From the NCBI RefSeq assembly GCF_000292525.1, contig NZ_AEYF01000035.1, forward strand, positions 51,973-115,972: a DNA stretch of 64,000 nt, written 5' to 3'. Position 1 is the stretch's first letter, and every line of letters starts with the position of its first letter. The notes beneath the pieces are model-generated. The model saw nothing but the letters and a program-made list of their open reading frames with translations. It ran no database searches and had not been told where the DNA came from. This document shows positions 30,462-41,050 of this stretch, piece by piece. The stretch is from Rhizobium sp. CCGE 510. Lineage in GTDB: Bacteria > Pseudomonadota > Alphaproteobacteria > Rhizobiales > Rhizobiaceae. Made by a program: the position numbers and the translations under genes.

Positions 30462-31214
30462 TCAGAGCGGCAGGTCGGTGCCGAGTTCGCCTTGCGGCAC
30501 GAAGCGCGCCGTCGGAATGATGGTGAGCGGCGGCAATGTGTCGTTGGGATTGCGAGAGAACATCATCCGTTGCTCGCTGGCGCTGGAGATGAAGAAGGGG
30601 TAGCGCGTCAAAAGCTTTCGCCCGACCTCGATCACGTTCGTCGCCATCAGCGTCATGTCGATCCCGTAATTCTTCGCCAGGCGGCCGGGAACGACCGTGT
30701 CGGCATAGAAAACCCGCTTGTAGAAAGCCGCATGCGGCGGCCGGACAAACTGAAGAACGCGGTCCGCGCGGAAATACGCCGCCGCCACAATGGTCGGCCT
30801 CAGCGTCAGATAGGGAACCCAGGGCAGATCGGCGGTGAGCTCGGGGTCGGCCGCGAAGCGGGCCGGATCGATCAGGGTCAGCCCCGCATCCAGAAGTTCA
30901 TCCATCGCCTCGGGAAAGGCGCCGCCGGACTGACTGAGGCGATGCTCCGGTGTCACATAATGAACCCGGATCGTGCTGACCAGTTCGCCATAATAGTACA
31001 GCCCGAAGATATAGGCATGGCTGTCGAAATCGCTGTCATCAAGCAGCCCTTTCGGGGCGAGCGCGAGCACGTCATGGGCCTTGTAGGCCTTGTAGCGCAG
31101 GCGCTCCACCTGCTCCATGTCTTCGCTGCTTTCGACGCGGCGATACTCGACATGATCCAAAACTTCCAAAATTTTTGCGCTGAAATCGCTACGCTTGAAC
31201 AGTGTCTCTGACAT
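30462..31214 (-). CDS. FeeM/LuxI-like GNAT N-acyltransferase
   Basis: The 250-residue protein has the layout of N-acyl amino acid synthases of the FeeM type, related to acyl-homoserine-lactone synthases. An early ERLRYKAYKAHDVLA segment resembles the substrate-entry region of autoinducer synthases. A GNAT core follows (YYGELVSTIRVHYVTP), then YLTLRPTIVAAAYFRADRVL and GIDMTLMATNVIEVGRKLLTRYPF. Such enzymes join a fatty acyl group from acyl carrier protein to an amino compound. No LuxR-type regulator or acyl carrier protein gene is next to it, so the product and its role as lipid or signal are unknown. It has its own terminator. Confidence 0.75.
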   Translation of the reverse strand: MSETLFKRSDFSAKILEVLDHVEYRRVESSEDMEQVERLRYKAYKAHDVLALAPKGLLDDSDFDSHAYIFGLYYYGELVSTIRVHYVTPEHRLSQSGGAFPEAMDELLDAGLTLIDPARFAADPELTADLPWVPYLTLRPTIVAAAYFRADRVLQFVRPPHAAFYKRVFYADTVVPGRLAKNYGIDMTLMATNVIEVGRKLLTRYPFFISSASEQRMMFSRNPNDTLPPLTIIPTARFVPQGELGTDLPL

Positions 31215-31359
31215 ACTCTCGATCCGTTCGTTAACGGTTCATTAATCATATGGCAGCAACATTTAGGCAAGGAAATCCGATAATTTCCGTTGTTTTTAAA
31301 TCATTAAGGTTAACGCGGCGCGGAAAGTTCGAAGGGAAAATCGGCCTGTCGCAGGACGC

Positions 31360-33663
31360 TCAAGCGACCTTGTTGCGACGGCGTTGCACGACGCGGCGGC
31401 CGATGCCCTGCTGTAATAGCGTGATGTTCTGGGAAGGCACCGGCTGCGAGAAAACGTAGCCCTGCACAAGATCGGCGCTGCGGTGCTTGTTGAGCAGTGC
31501 GAGCTGCTCTTCGGTCTCGACGCCCTCGATGACGATCTTCAGCCCGAGTTCTCGAGCGAGATGGACCGTGCCGCGCAAGAGCTTGAGGCGGCGGCTATCC
31601 TCGACGATGTTGCGCACGAACGAGCGATCGATCTTGACGATGTCAAGCGGCAGCGTGTCGAGATAGCTGAGGCTGGAGAAGCCGGTGCCGAAATCGTCGA
31701 TGGCGATGGTGATGCCGCGTGCCCTGAGCTCCGCCAGGATGGCGCGCACGGCGGCCGGCTCGTCGATCAGGCAGCTTTCCGTGACTTCGAGATGCAGCCG
31801 CGCCGCGTCGAGGCCGGAATGAGCAAGCGCATCGGCGACGACCTGGAGAATGTCGGCATCCCTGAGGTCCCGCGCCGATAGGTTGACCGAGACGGCGATA
31901 TGATCCGGCCAGTTCATGCATTCGCTGCATGCCTTGAACAGGACGAAGCGGGTGATGTCGGAGATGATGCCCATATCCTCGGCGAGCCGGATGAAGACAT
32001 CGGGCGGGATCGAGCCCTTCTCCGGATGCACCCAGCGCGCCAACGCCTCGGCACATTCGATTCGCGAACCGTCGGCCCGGAACATCGGTTGGAAGACGAG
32101 ATGCAGCGCCTGCGCTGAAACCGCATCGCGCAGATCCGCCTTCAGCTTCTGCTGCTCGATATAGCGGCCATCCATCTCCCGCTCGAAGCCTGATATGCCG
32201 CCCCGGAAGCGCGACTTGCTTTCGAACAGGGCAAGGTCTGCCTTGACGCTCCATTCGTCCATCGCGAACGCGGTACTTTCGAGGATCGCGTAGCCGGCAC
32301 TGAGCGAAACGAGGAAGGTCAACTCGTCGACCTGGTAGTGCCCCTGGATCGCGGCGTGCACCCGGCGGATCTCGACGTCGAGCAGGGCCTGCTCCTTCGC
32401 ATGTGGGAAGAACAGAATGAACTGGTCGCCCATCAGCCGGCCGAGAATGGCGTTGCCGGAGGCTTGCTTGATACGGGCGGCGATCGCGCAGAGCAGATGA
32501 TCGCCGGTGACATGGCCGCGCATGTCGTTGACGTGTTTGAACTCGTCGATATCGAGAACCATGAAGCCGAGCGGCCCGGACTTCCTCTGGTGTTTGGCGA
32601 GATAGTCCTGCACCAGCTGCCCGAAATATTCTCGGTTCGGCAGGCCGGTCAGCGCATCGAAGCGGACCATGTGCATGATCTTCTGCTCCGCCTTCACCCG
32701 GCTCGAAACGTCCTCGAAGATCAGCACGGCGCCGCCATCGGCCCTTCGGCTGGCGGAGAATTCGAGCGACAGGCCCTCGGGAAAATGAATGAGCGTGCGC
32801 GACAGGTTGCCTTCGGCGACCTGGGTGAGTTGGCGCAGGATAAGCTCCGGCTGCGAGGCGTCCATGAAGCTGTAGCGAGCGCCATAGCGCAACACGGCGC
32901 CGAGGTCACGGTCCTTCAGCCGTTCCGGCGCACCGATCTTCAGAAGCTCGCAGGCCTTGCGATTGACCACCTGGATACGGTTTTCGGCATCGACCATGAC
33001 CAGGCCGTGCGGCATGTTGTTGAGCGCCGTATCGAAGCGGTCGGCAATGATGGTGATTTCCCGGCGCGCGATGACATTCTCATAGAGGAATTCGCGCACG
33101 CCGTTCGCCATGGCCCGCGTCGTCAGCCAGAAGGGAATGAGGAAGATCGACAGCAGGCCGCGATAGAAATCCAGCGCCATCAGGCTGCAGACGATCATCG
33201 GCAGACAGCAGGAGAACGTCTGGAGATCGACCGCCAGACGCGAACCGTAATTGCGGCCGACGACGGAAACCATGGTCGCCATGGTGACGGCAATGCAGGC
33301 AAGCTCGGCAAAGGAATCGTGCACGACGAAGATGGCGTAGCCGCTGGCGATGCCAAGCAGGGCAGTGGTGCAGGCCGCACCGGCAACCAGGATCCGCTCC
33401 CACCGCTCGATTCCGGCGTGCGACAGGCTGTCCTTGTCGACGCGATCGAACTGTCGGAAGACGACCATGCGGACGATGAAGACCAGGAGGAAGGCGGCCG
33501 ACAGCAGGATATAGACGAAGGACTGGGTCTTGGCGGCAACGGCAAGGCACGTCGCGACATGCACGATCACGCCGGCAAGAAGCGTCATGCGGTTCCCGGA
33601 AAGGGAACTCACAAACGACAGATAAACATCTAAAGGGACCCTGTTCGGGTTATCTGGCTTCAT
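31360..33663 (-). CDS. Membrane-bound GGDEF-EAL protein, likely c-di-GMP phosphodiesterase
   Basis: From the ATG at 33663 the product has 767 residues. Membrane helices occupy about 22-185; a PAS-like region (DTALNNMPHGLVMVDAENRI) follows. The GGDEF domain (about 335-495) has its signature altered to LMGDQF, so cyclase activity is doubtful. The EAL domain (about 515-760) keeps EALARW, VNLSARDL, DDFGTGFSSLSYL and KIDRSF, so it should hydrolyse c-di-GMP. The degenerate domain may bind GTP and regulate, as in other hybrid proteins. The frame is open to 33756, but GGGAAAG before 33663 and family length support the chosen start. Confidence 0.9.
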   Translation of the reverse strand: MKPDNPNRVPLDVYLSFVSSLSGNRMTLLAGVIVHVATCLAVAAKTQSFVYILLSAAFLLVFIVRMVVFRQFDRVDKDSLSHAGIERWERILVAGAACTTALLGIASGYAIFVVHDSFAELACIAVTMATMVSVVGRNYGSRLAVDLQTFSCCLPMIVCSLMALDFYRGLLSIFLIPFWLTTRAMANGVREFLYENVIARREITIIADRFDTALNNMPHGLVMVDAENRIQVVNRKACELLKIGAPERLKDRDLGAVLRYGARYSFMDASQPELILRQLTQVAEGNLSRTLIHFPEGLSLEFSASRRADGGAVLIFEDVSSRVKAEQKIMHMVRFDALTGLPNREYFGQLVQDYLAKHQRKSGPLGFMVLDIDEFKHVNDMRGHVTGDHLLCAIAARIKQASGNAILGRLMGDQFILFFPHAKEQALLDVEIRRVHAAIQGHYQVDELTFLVSLSAGYAILESTAFAMDEWSVKADLALFESKSRFRGGISGFEREMDGRYIEQQKLKADLRDAVSAQALHLVFQPMFRADGSRIECAEALARWVHPEKGSIPPDVFIRLAEDMGIISDITRFVLFKACSECMNWPDHIAVSVNLSARDLRDADILQVVADALAHSGLDAARLHLEVTESCLIDEPAAVRAILAELRARGITIAIDDFGTGFSSLSYLDTLPLDIVKIDRSFVRNIVEDSRRLKLLRGTVHLARELGLKIVIEGVETEEQLALLNKHRSADLVQGYVFSQPVPSQNITLLQQGIGRRVVQRRRNKVA

Positions 33664-33989
33664 CCACACTTTCCCTGTGCGCCGGAATTCTAAGCCCAAC
33701 CCTTTAAAAATTGATTTCAATGGAATCAAACATTTGGTCAAATTTTCTAAAACCACAGGATGAACAGCACAGCCTACGCGCGTATTGCAGCCTTACGGCG
33801 AGATTATTGAAATATTTTATCCACGCCTGGGTTGTTAAAATATTCGGCGGTCGTATGGGCCGACCGGCGCATCTAAGACTATACTCCAACGTCAGGCATT
33901 TATCCTTCCAATTTCAAAGGCTGTGGTCTACATCGATTGCAAGAGGGAAAGCTGCCGGAAAACGGCAGGACAAGAACAAGGGGAGGCGA
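33664..33989. other. Divergent intergenic region between the EAL gene and dctQ
   Basis: About 325 bp, noticeably AT-richer than the flanking genes, with no supported gene. It should contain promoters for both directions. I identified no specific operator. Confidence 0.5.
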
Positions 33990-34529
33990 ATGTCGGTATT
34001 CCTGGCCGCCAGTCGGCTGATCGACTGGGTCAGCCGCGTCATGGGCAAAATTTCCGAATATATGGTGCTACTCTGCTGTCTGATCAGCGCCGGCAACGCC
34101 GTCGTCCGCTATGCCTTCAACTACAGTTCGAACGGCTGGCTCGAGATCCAATGGTATCTCTTCGCCTTCGTCGTCATGCTCGGCGCCTCGCATGCGCTGC
34201 GCAACAACGAACATGTCCGCGTCGATCTGATCTATGGTTCGGTTTCCGACAAGGCGAAGATCTGGATCGACATCGTCGGCCTCATCCTCTTCCTCATCCC
34301 CGTCTGCGTCTTCCTCACCTGGGTCTGCTGGCCCTTCTTCGCGCTTTCCTACCAACAGGGAGAAATCTCGGGCAACGCCGGCGGGCTGATCCGCTGGCCT
34401 GTCAAGCTGGTGCTCGTCGCCGGTTTCGCGCTGCTTTCCCTTCAGGGCGTTTCCGAACTGATCAAGCGGATCGCAGCCCTCACCGGCCATATCAGCATCG
34501 ACACGACATACGAAAAGCCGCTGCAGTAA
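33990..34529 (+). CDS. dctQ: TRAP transporter small permease (DctQ type)
   Basis: This 179-residue inner-membrane protein has four predicted helices. GWLEIQWYLFAFVVMLGASHAL and NEHVRVDLIYGSVSDKAKIW are typical DctQ segments. GGGGAGG lies 4 nt before the ATG at 33990; the open frame further upstream (to 33711) is not family-like. The TRAP importer uses a sodium or proton gradient to take up organic acids. It lies 21 bp ahead of dctM. Confidence 0.92.
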   Translation: MSVFLAASRLIDWVSRVMGKISEYMVLLCCLISAGNAVVRYAFNYSSNGWLEIQWYLFAFVVMLGASHALRNNEHVRVDLIYGSVSDKAKIWIDIVGLILFLIPVCVFLTWVCWPFFALSYQQGEISGNAGGLIRWPVKLVLVAGFALLSLQGVSELIKRIAALTGHISIDTTYEKPLQ

Positions 34530-34550
34530 CGCGGGCTGGGAGAAACACAT

Positions 34551-36038
34551 TTGTTTGATTTCGGTATCATCCCGCCGGCGATGTTCCTGGGCATGGTTAT
34601 CTTCATGCTCTACGGCTTCCCGGTCGCTTTTTCGCTCGCCGCCGTCGGCCTGTTGTTCGGCATCATCGGCATCGTCACCGGCCATTTTGGCGAAGTCTTT
34701 CTGCAGGCGCTGCCGCTGCGCTTCTTCGGCATCCTTTCCAATGACCTGCTGCTCGCCATCCCGTTCTTCACCTTCATGGGTGCGGTGCTGGAGCGCTGCG
34801 GGCTGGCCGAAGACCTGCTCGAGGGCACCGGCAAGCTCTTCGGTGGCATACCGGGCGGCCTGGCCTACGCCGTCATCCTCGTTGGCGCGGTCCTCGGCGC
34901 GATCACCGGCACGGTGGCCGCCTCCGTCATCACCATGGGGGTGATCTCGCTGCCGATCATGCTGCGCTACGGCTACAACCCGCGCCTTGCCACCGGCGTC
35001 ATCGCCGCCTCGGGCACGATCACCCAGGTAATCCCGCCTTCGCTCGTGCTCGTCGTTCTTGCCGACCAGCTCGGCAGGTCGGTCGGCGACATGTATCTCG
35101 GCGCGATCGGCCCTTCGATCCTGCAGGTGACGATCTTCGTGCTCTTCATCCTGGTGATGTCGATCATCCGGCCGAAATCGATGCCGCCGCTGCCGAAAGA
35201 GGTGCGCGGCGATTTCAACTGGGCACTGCTCACCAAGGTGCTGATGGGCATGGTGCCGTCGATCGTGCTGATCTTCCTGGTGCTCGGCACGATCTTCATG
35301 GGCCTTGCGACACCGACGGAAGCAGGCGCGCTCGGCGTCGTCGGTGCCATGGCGCTCGCCGCCATGCATCGCCGCCTCACCTGGCCGTTGATCCGCGAGG
35401 CGATGGCATCGACCACGCACATCACATCGATGGTGGTGATGATCCTGATCGGCTCCACCTGTTTCAGCCTGGTGTTCCAGGGCATGGACGGCTCGCGCTG
35501 GATCGAGCATATGCTGTCGGGCATTCCCGGCGGCCCGGTCGGTTTTCTGATCTTCGTCAACATCTTCATCTTCGTGCTCGCCTTCTTTCTCGATTTCTTC
35601 GAGATCGCCTTCATTGTCATCCCGATGCTCGCCCCCGTCGCTTCCAGTCTCGGCATCGACCTGATCTGGTTCGGCGTCCTGATCTGCGTCAATATGCAGA
35701 CAAGCTTCATGCATCCGCCCTTCGGCTTCGCGCTCTTCTACCTGCGCTCGATCGCCGGCAAGGACGTCAAGACCTCCGATATCTACATGGGAGCCCTTCC
35801 CTGGGTCGGCATGCAGCTGATCCTGGTGGCGATCGTGATCTTCTGGCCGCAATCGGTAACCTATTGGCTGGATCATGGTCCAAAGGTCGACCCGAACTCG
35901 ATCAAGATCGAAGTCCCGGGCTTCGGCGGCCAGCTCGGCCTGCCGCCGCTGGGCGGCGGCAATGGCTCGCCGCAGATCCCCGGCCTGACCCTGCCGCCAC
36001 TCGGCCTGCCGGGAGCACCGCCGCCACCCGCCAGATAA
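34551..36038 (+). CDS. dctM: TRAP transporter large permease (DctM type) with Pro/Gly-rich tail
   Basis: The 495-residue product has twelve or so membrane helices and typical DctM segments (GGIPGGLAYAVILVGAVLGA, TGVIAASGTITQVIPPS, TPTEAGALGVVGA). The start is TTG at 34551, with GGGAG about 9 nt upstream. The last roughly 45 residues after the final helix are rich in Pro, Gly and Leu (LGLPPLGGG, LTLPPLGLPGAPPPPAR), which is unusual for this family and probably cytoplasmic or periplasmic. Its gene converges on dctP across a shared terminator. Confidence 0.92.
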   Translation: MFDFGIIPPAMFLGMVIFMLYGFPVAFSLAAVGLLFGIIGIVTGHFGEVFLQALPLRFFGILSNDLLLAIPFFTFMGAVLERCGLAEDLLEGTGKLFGGIPGGLAYAVILVGAVLGAITGTVAASVITMGVISLPIMLRYGYNPRLATGVIAASGTITQVIPPSLVLVVLADQLGRSVGDMYLGAIGPSILQVTIFVLFILVMSIIRPKSMPPLPKEVRGDFNWALLTKVLMGMVPSIVLIFLVLGTIFMGLATPTEAGALGVVGAMALAAMHRRLTWPLIREAMASTTHITSMVVMILIGSTCFSLVFQGMDGSRWIEHMLSGIPGGPVGFLIFVNIFIFVLAFFLDFFEIAFIVIPMLAPVASSLGIDLIWFGVLICVNMQTSFMHPPFGFALFYLRSIAGKDVKTSDIYMGALPWVGMQLILVAIVIFWPQSVTYWLDHGPKVDPNSIKIEVPGFGGQLGLPPLGGGNGSPQIPGLTLPPLGLPGAPPPPAR

Positions 36039-36051
36039 CAGAGTCAAAACA

Positions 36052-36081
36052 AAACCCCGGACCAAGTGTGATCCGGGGTTT
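36052..36081. terminator. Bidirectional terminator between dctM and dctP
   Basis: A perfect 10-bp stem (AAACCCCGGA at 36052-36061 with TCCGGGGTTT at 36072-36081) surrounds a 10-nt loop. A-rich sequence precedes and T-rich sequence follows, so it can end transcription from both strands. Confidence 0.85.
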
Positions 36082-36116
36082 GGTTATGCGTTCGTGTTAT
36101 GCGCCGATGGAAGCCC

Positions 36117-37262
<1,146 letters not shown>

Positions 37263-37512
37263 TCACCCCTACCCGCGGCAAGGGCGAAGCTAAGCATGGC
37301 GAGAGCCGCGATTCAAGCTTTAGTCTATTAGCCTTTGGCATCAAGACGGCAATAAGACAACGCACGCGTCCATCAAAATCAGCGGCTTAGCAGCGAACCC
37401 GGAGCCACCGCATCGCTTCCGCCGCATTTTGCTCACCTGATGCAGCCAAGCGTTGACTTGACCATCGTTCTGACGGCAAAACGATATGCAGAAATTTTTT
37501 ATCGGGGCTGAT

Positions 37513-38292
37513 ATGACGAAACCGATCGTTGCCATTCCTGCAGATATTCGCAGCTTCGACGGCGCGACCTGGCACGCCGTACAACATCAATATCTCCGTG
37601 CCGCGTTGAATGCGGCCGGTGTCATGGCCCTCATCATTCCCGCCTTCGAGGAGGGCTACGATACCGATGCGATCCTCGACCGCGTCGACGGCCTCTTGGT
37701 TTCCGGCTCGGCCAGCAACGTGCATCCTTCTCTCTACGGTGCCGAGGCCAAGGATAAGGACGGCCCCTTCGACCCCGCCCGCGACGCCACCAGCCTGCCG
37801 CTCATCCGCCGCGCCATCGACCGCGCCATCCCGCTGCTCGCCATCTGCCGTGGCATCCAGGAGCTGAATGTCGCTCTGGGTGGCTCGCTGGCAAGCGAGA
37901 TCCAGGAGCAGCCGGGCATCTCAGACCACCGCCGGCCGGAAGGCGTCGACCGCGACGGCATGTATGCCATTCGCCAGAGCGTCCACGTCAAGGAAGGTTC
38001 CTGCATCGCCGGCATTCTCGGCCCGGGCGAGGTCCGCGTGAATTCGTTGCACCGGCAGGCAATCGCCAGGACCGCTCCCCGCCTGCGGGTGGAAGCCACC
38101 GCCGAGGACGGCACGGTGGAGGCCGTCTCCGTCATCGATGCCAAGGCCTTCGCCGTCGGCGTACAATGGCATCCGGAATATTGGGCCGAAACCGACAAGC
38201 CTTCCAACAAGCTGTTTGCCGCCTTCGGCGACGCCGCCCGGAGGTATGCCGCCGGCAAATTGGCAGTCATCCCGGCGCGGACGACCGTTTGA
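37513..38292 (+). CDS. Class I glutamine amidotransferase-like hydrolase (peptidase C26, PuuD-like)
   Basis: This 259-residue protein has the catalytic Cys in LLAICRGIQELNVALGG and the His and Glu in VGVQWHPEYW. The family includes gamma-glutamyl-gamma-aminobutyrate hydrolase (PuuD) of the putrescine pathway. Two in-frame ATGs are possible (37486 and 37513); the second is chosen because MTKPIVAIPAD is the usual family N-terminus, but no ribosome site is clear. It stands alone between converging genes, so its polyamine role is family inference only. The 289 bp upstream hold no gene I can support. Confidence 0.85.
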   Translation: MTKPIVAIPADIRSFDGATWHAVQHQYLRAALNAAGVMALIIPAFEEGYDTDAILDRVDGLLVSGSASNVHPSLYGAEAKDKDGPFDPARDATSLPLIRRAIDRAIPLLAICRGIQELNVALGGSLASEIQEQPGISDHRRPEGVDRDGMYAIRQSVHVKEGSCIAGILGPGEVRVNSLHRQAIARTAPRLRVEATAEDGTVEAVSVIDAKAFAVGVQWHPEYWAETDKPSNKLFAAFGDAARRYAAGKLAVIPARTTV

Positions 38293-38327
38293 CGGCGAGG
38301 CGCCGGCGAAACTGAAATCCTGCCGTT

Positions 38328-39284
38328 TTAACGCTTCTGCGGCGTCTCCGGCACTGGTGTCAGCGCCGCGCCTTTCTCGAACCAGGCGATGAGATTGTCG
38401 GCGACGAGATCGGCCATCGCATTGCGCGTCGGCACCGACGCGGAAGCGACATGCGGCAGCAGCACGGCATTGGTCGGCTCCAGCAAATCGCCCGGCACGG
38501 TGGGCTCTTCATAAAAGACGTCGAGCCCGGCGGCTCCCAGCGCGCCGGAGGCAAGGGCGGCGCTCAGCGCTGCCTCGTCCACCGTCCAGCCGCGTCCGAC
38601 ATTGACGAGAATGCCGTTCGGGCCGAGTGCTGCCAGAATGTCGGCGTCGATCGTCTTATGCGTCTGCGGCGTCTTCGGAACGATGGCGATCAGCGTATCC
38701 ACCGCTTCCGCCAACCCCTTCAGCGTCGGGTGATAATCGTAAGGTGCATCGGCATGGCGCGACCGTGTGTGGTAACTGATCTTCACCTTGAACGGCTCCA
38801 GCCGCTTGGCGATCTCAAGCCCGATGCGGCCAAGGCCATAAAGCCCGACATGACGGCCCTTGAGCGAGAAGCGCGACAGCGGATAGGTCGCGCCCGGCTT
38901 CCAGTTGCCTGCACGCAACCAGGCTTCGGCCCGCGGCAACTCGCGGACGGTGTTCAGCAGTAGGCCGATTGCCGTATCGGCGACCTCGTCGTTCAGCACA
39001 TCCGGCGTATTGGTGACGACGATGCCTTTCTCGGCGGCATGTTTCACATCGACGCCGTCGTAGCCGACACCGAAGTTGGCGACCACCTCGACATGCGGCA
39101 GCTGGTCCATCCAGGCGCCGGGGAACGGGCCGGAAACAGCGACACCGCGGATGCGGCCGGCGGTCTCGCCGTCAAGGGCAAGCCTCTCCTCGCGGGCCAC
39201 AGCGATGATCTCAAAACGATCCTTCAGTCTTTCGAGAACACGCTCGTGTATCTTCCCAGGAACGAGAATGACGATGCGGGACAT
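38328..39284 (-). CDS. D-isomer-specific 2-hydroxyacid dehydrogenase
   Basis: This 318-residue NAD(P)-dependent enzyme has the Rossmann motif VGLYGLGRIGLEIAKRL (about residues 145-161). Catalytic Arg is in LVNVGRGWTVDE, Glu in DVFYEEPTVP, and His in LLPHVASAS. Members reduce glyoxylate, hydroxypyruvate or related 2-oxoacids. It lies 29 bp downstream of the lacI-type gene and is likely co-transcribed with it and controlled by it. Confidence 0.92.
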   Translation of the reverse strand: MSRIVILVPGKIHERVLERLKDRFEIIAVAREERLALDGETAGRIRGVAVSGPFPGAWMDQLPHVEVVANFGVGYDGVDVKHAAEKGIVVTNTPDVLNDEVADTAIGLLLNTVRELPRAEAWLRAGNWKPGATYPLSRFSLKGRHVGLYGLGRIGLEIAKRLEPFKVKISYHTRSRHADAPYDYHPTLKGLAEAVDTLIAIVPKTPQTHKTIDADILAALGPNGILVNVGRGWTVDEAALSAALASGALGAAGLDVFYEEPTVPGDLLEPTNAVLLPHVASASVPTRNAMADLVADNLIAWFEKGAALTPVPETPQKR

Positions 39285-39313
39285 GGCTTTTCCTCTTGGA
39301 TGACCGTCTTGGT

Positions 39314-40336
39314 TCAGGCGCGGGGCCGGTGGGGGCTGGTGGACTGGCGGATGCGCATTTCCGGTTTGATCAGATGCATGCCGTCAGGTTCGTGGCTGCC
39401 GGCAAGGCGATCGAGAAGCGCCCGGGCGGCCAGGCGGCCGACCTCGGTCTGGCCGTTCCAGACGGTTGTCAGCGCCGGGGTGGCGATCGAGGCCTCCTCG
39501 AGATCATCGTAGCCGGTGACGGAAATATCGCGTCCCGGCACCAGGCCGGCACGCGCAATGCCATTCATCAGCCCGATCGCCACGAGATCGTTCCAGCAGA
39601 CCGCCGCCGTCGGCTTCTGCGGCAACGAGAGGAAATGCACGGCGGCCTCGAAACCGCCCTGCTTCGAGCGCGGGCCGGGAATGCGCAGGTTCGGATCGAC
39701 CTCGATGCCGGCCTTGCGCAGCGCATTGACGTAACCCTGGTAGCGGTCGCGGCCGGTGGATGTCTGGTCCGTACCGCCGATCATCGCAATCGAGCGATGG
39801 CCGAGGCCGATCAGGTGGTTGGTGGCGAGCGAGATGCCATAGCTGTCGTCGCCGCGGTAGGTCGGCAGGTCTTGTCCCTCCATCGAGCGCGCGACCAGGA
39901 TCGCCGGCATGCCGTTGTCTTCCGCCAGTTGCACGTCCTCAGGCGGCGTGCCGATCGCCGGTGACATGATGACGCCGTCGCCGCCGAGTTGCAGAAGCGT
40001 TTCGATGAAGGTGCGCTGCTTCTCGACATTGTCGTAATGATTGGAAAGGATGAAAGTGTGGCGGCTGCGATCGAGCTCGCTTTCGATTGCCTTCAAGATT
40101 TCCCCGTAGAACGGGTTCATGATGTCGTGCACGACGACGCCGATGATGCCGGAGCGCGAGGTGCGAAGGCTGGCGGCGCGGCGATTGTAGATATAGCCGA
40201 GCGCGCGCGCCTGTTCCTTGATCTTGTCCCGCGTATTGCTGGCGACGAGCGGACTGTCGCGTAAGGCAAGCGATACGGTCGCTGTTGAAATGCCGAGCGT
40301 TTCGGCGATTGTCGAAAGCTTGATCTTCTGGACCAC
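39314..40336 (-). CDS. LacI-family transcriptional regulator
   Basis: The product has 340 residues. An N-terminal HTH (KLSTIAETLGISTATVSLAL) precedes a periplasmic-binding-protein-like effector domain (IIGVVVHDIMNPFYGEIL, DGVIMSPAIG, VTGYDDLEEASIATPALTTV). The start is read as GTG at 40336 because AGGAGG lies 4 nt upstream (40341-40346). The effector is probably a sugar or sugar acid. It is the first gene of a pair with the 2-hydroxyacid dehydrogenase. Confidence 0.93.
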   Translation of the reverse strand: MVQKIKLSTIAETLGISTATVSLALRDSPLVASNTRDKIKEQARALGYIYNRRAASLRTSRSGIIGVVVHDIMNPFYGEILKAIESELDRSRHTFILSNHYDNVEKQRTFIETLLQLGGDGVIMSPAIGTPPEDVQLAEDNGMPAILVARSMEGQDLPTYRGDDSYGISLATNHLIGLGHRSIAMIGGTDQTSTGRDRYQGYVNALRKAGIEVDPNLRIPGPRSKQGGFEAAVHFLSLPQKPTAAVCWNDLVAIGLMNGIARAGLVPGRDISVTGYDDLEEASIATPALTTVWNGQTEVGRLAARALLDRLAGSHEPDGMHLIKPEMRIRQSTSPHRPRA

Positions 40337-40452
40337 GTGTCCTCCTCCAGGCAGCACGCAAGCAGCAAGAGCCGCAGGAAACCCGGCATGGCCCTTAAAA
40401 TGTTTAATTAAAAGATTTAATCGGTGGAAGCAATTCGTCTTTCCGCAAAATT

Positions 40453-40965
40453 TCAGTCTTCATCCGGATCTTCGATATGAAGAGCTTCGGCCTGCAGATT
40501 GCCGTCGATCGCCTTCAGCAGGCGGACGAGATTGCGGATTTCCTTTTCGGAAAATTCCAGCGTCGCCAGCCTGTCGCAGGCTGCGGCCGCCATCTCGATC
40601 CCCTGCACGCTGCCACGGCCGAGCTCGGTAAGATAGACTTTGGTGAGGCGCGCATCCTCGGCATCGGGCTTGCGCTCGAGAAAGCCCTGCGCCTCCATGC
40701 GGCCGATCGTGCGCGTCATCGTCGGCGCTTTGACGCCGAGTTTCTGGGCAAGGCCGCCGGCCGTCATGCCATCGCTCTCGGCAAGCGAGAGGATGACGCC
40801 GTCCTGGCCGGCATAGAGGCCGCTTTCGAGAAGGTTGCGCGAAAGCACCGTGCGCATGGAGCGAGCCGCCTGGGTGAGCGCTGGAGAGAGATCGACAAGC
40901 GTATACTCGGTCTTGTCCTTCTTCTTGGGCTTATTCTTTTTGCCGTCCTTGTGCTTCTTTCCCAT
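40453..40965 (-). CDS. MarR-family transcriptional regulator
   Basis: The 170-residue protein has a Lys-rich N-terminal stretch (MGKKHKDGKKNKPKKKDK) ahead of a winged helix (GLAQKLGVKAPTMTRTIGRMEAQGFLERK). The ATG at 40965 is preferred over that at 40971 because AAAGGG is then 7 nt away. It is divergent from the creatininase-family gene across 85 bp, suggesting that it may regulate that gene. The basic N-terminal tail is longer than usual and may add DNA contacts (inference). Confidence 0.9.
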   Translation of the reverse strand: MGKKHKDGKKNKPKKKDKTEYTLVDLSPALTQAARSMRTVLSRNLLESGLYAGQDGVILSLAESDGMTAGGLAQKLGVKAPTMTRTIGRMEAQGFLERKPDAEDARLTKVYLTELGRGSVQGIEMAAAACDRLATLEFSEKEIRNLVRLLKAIDGNLQAEALHIEDPDED

Positions 40966-41050
40966 AGCCATCCCTTTGATCTTTAAGCCCTGGCGCTGCT
41001 GCGATATGACATTGCCCAGGATCTCGTCATAAACAAGAGGCAACAACCGG

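Noticed and set aside
34068..36065. 665-codon minus-strand frame rich in charged residues
   Set aside because: It mirrors dctQ and dctM, whose membrane segments are clear; the charged composition is the antisense image of hydrophobic codons.
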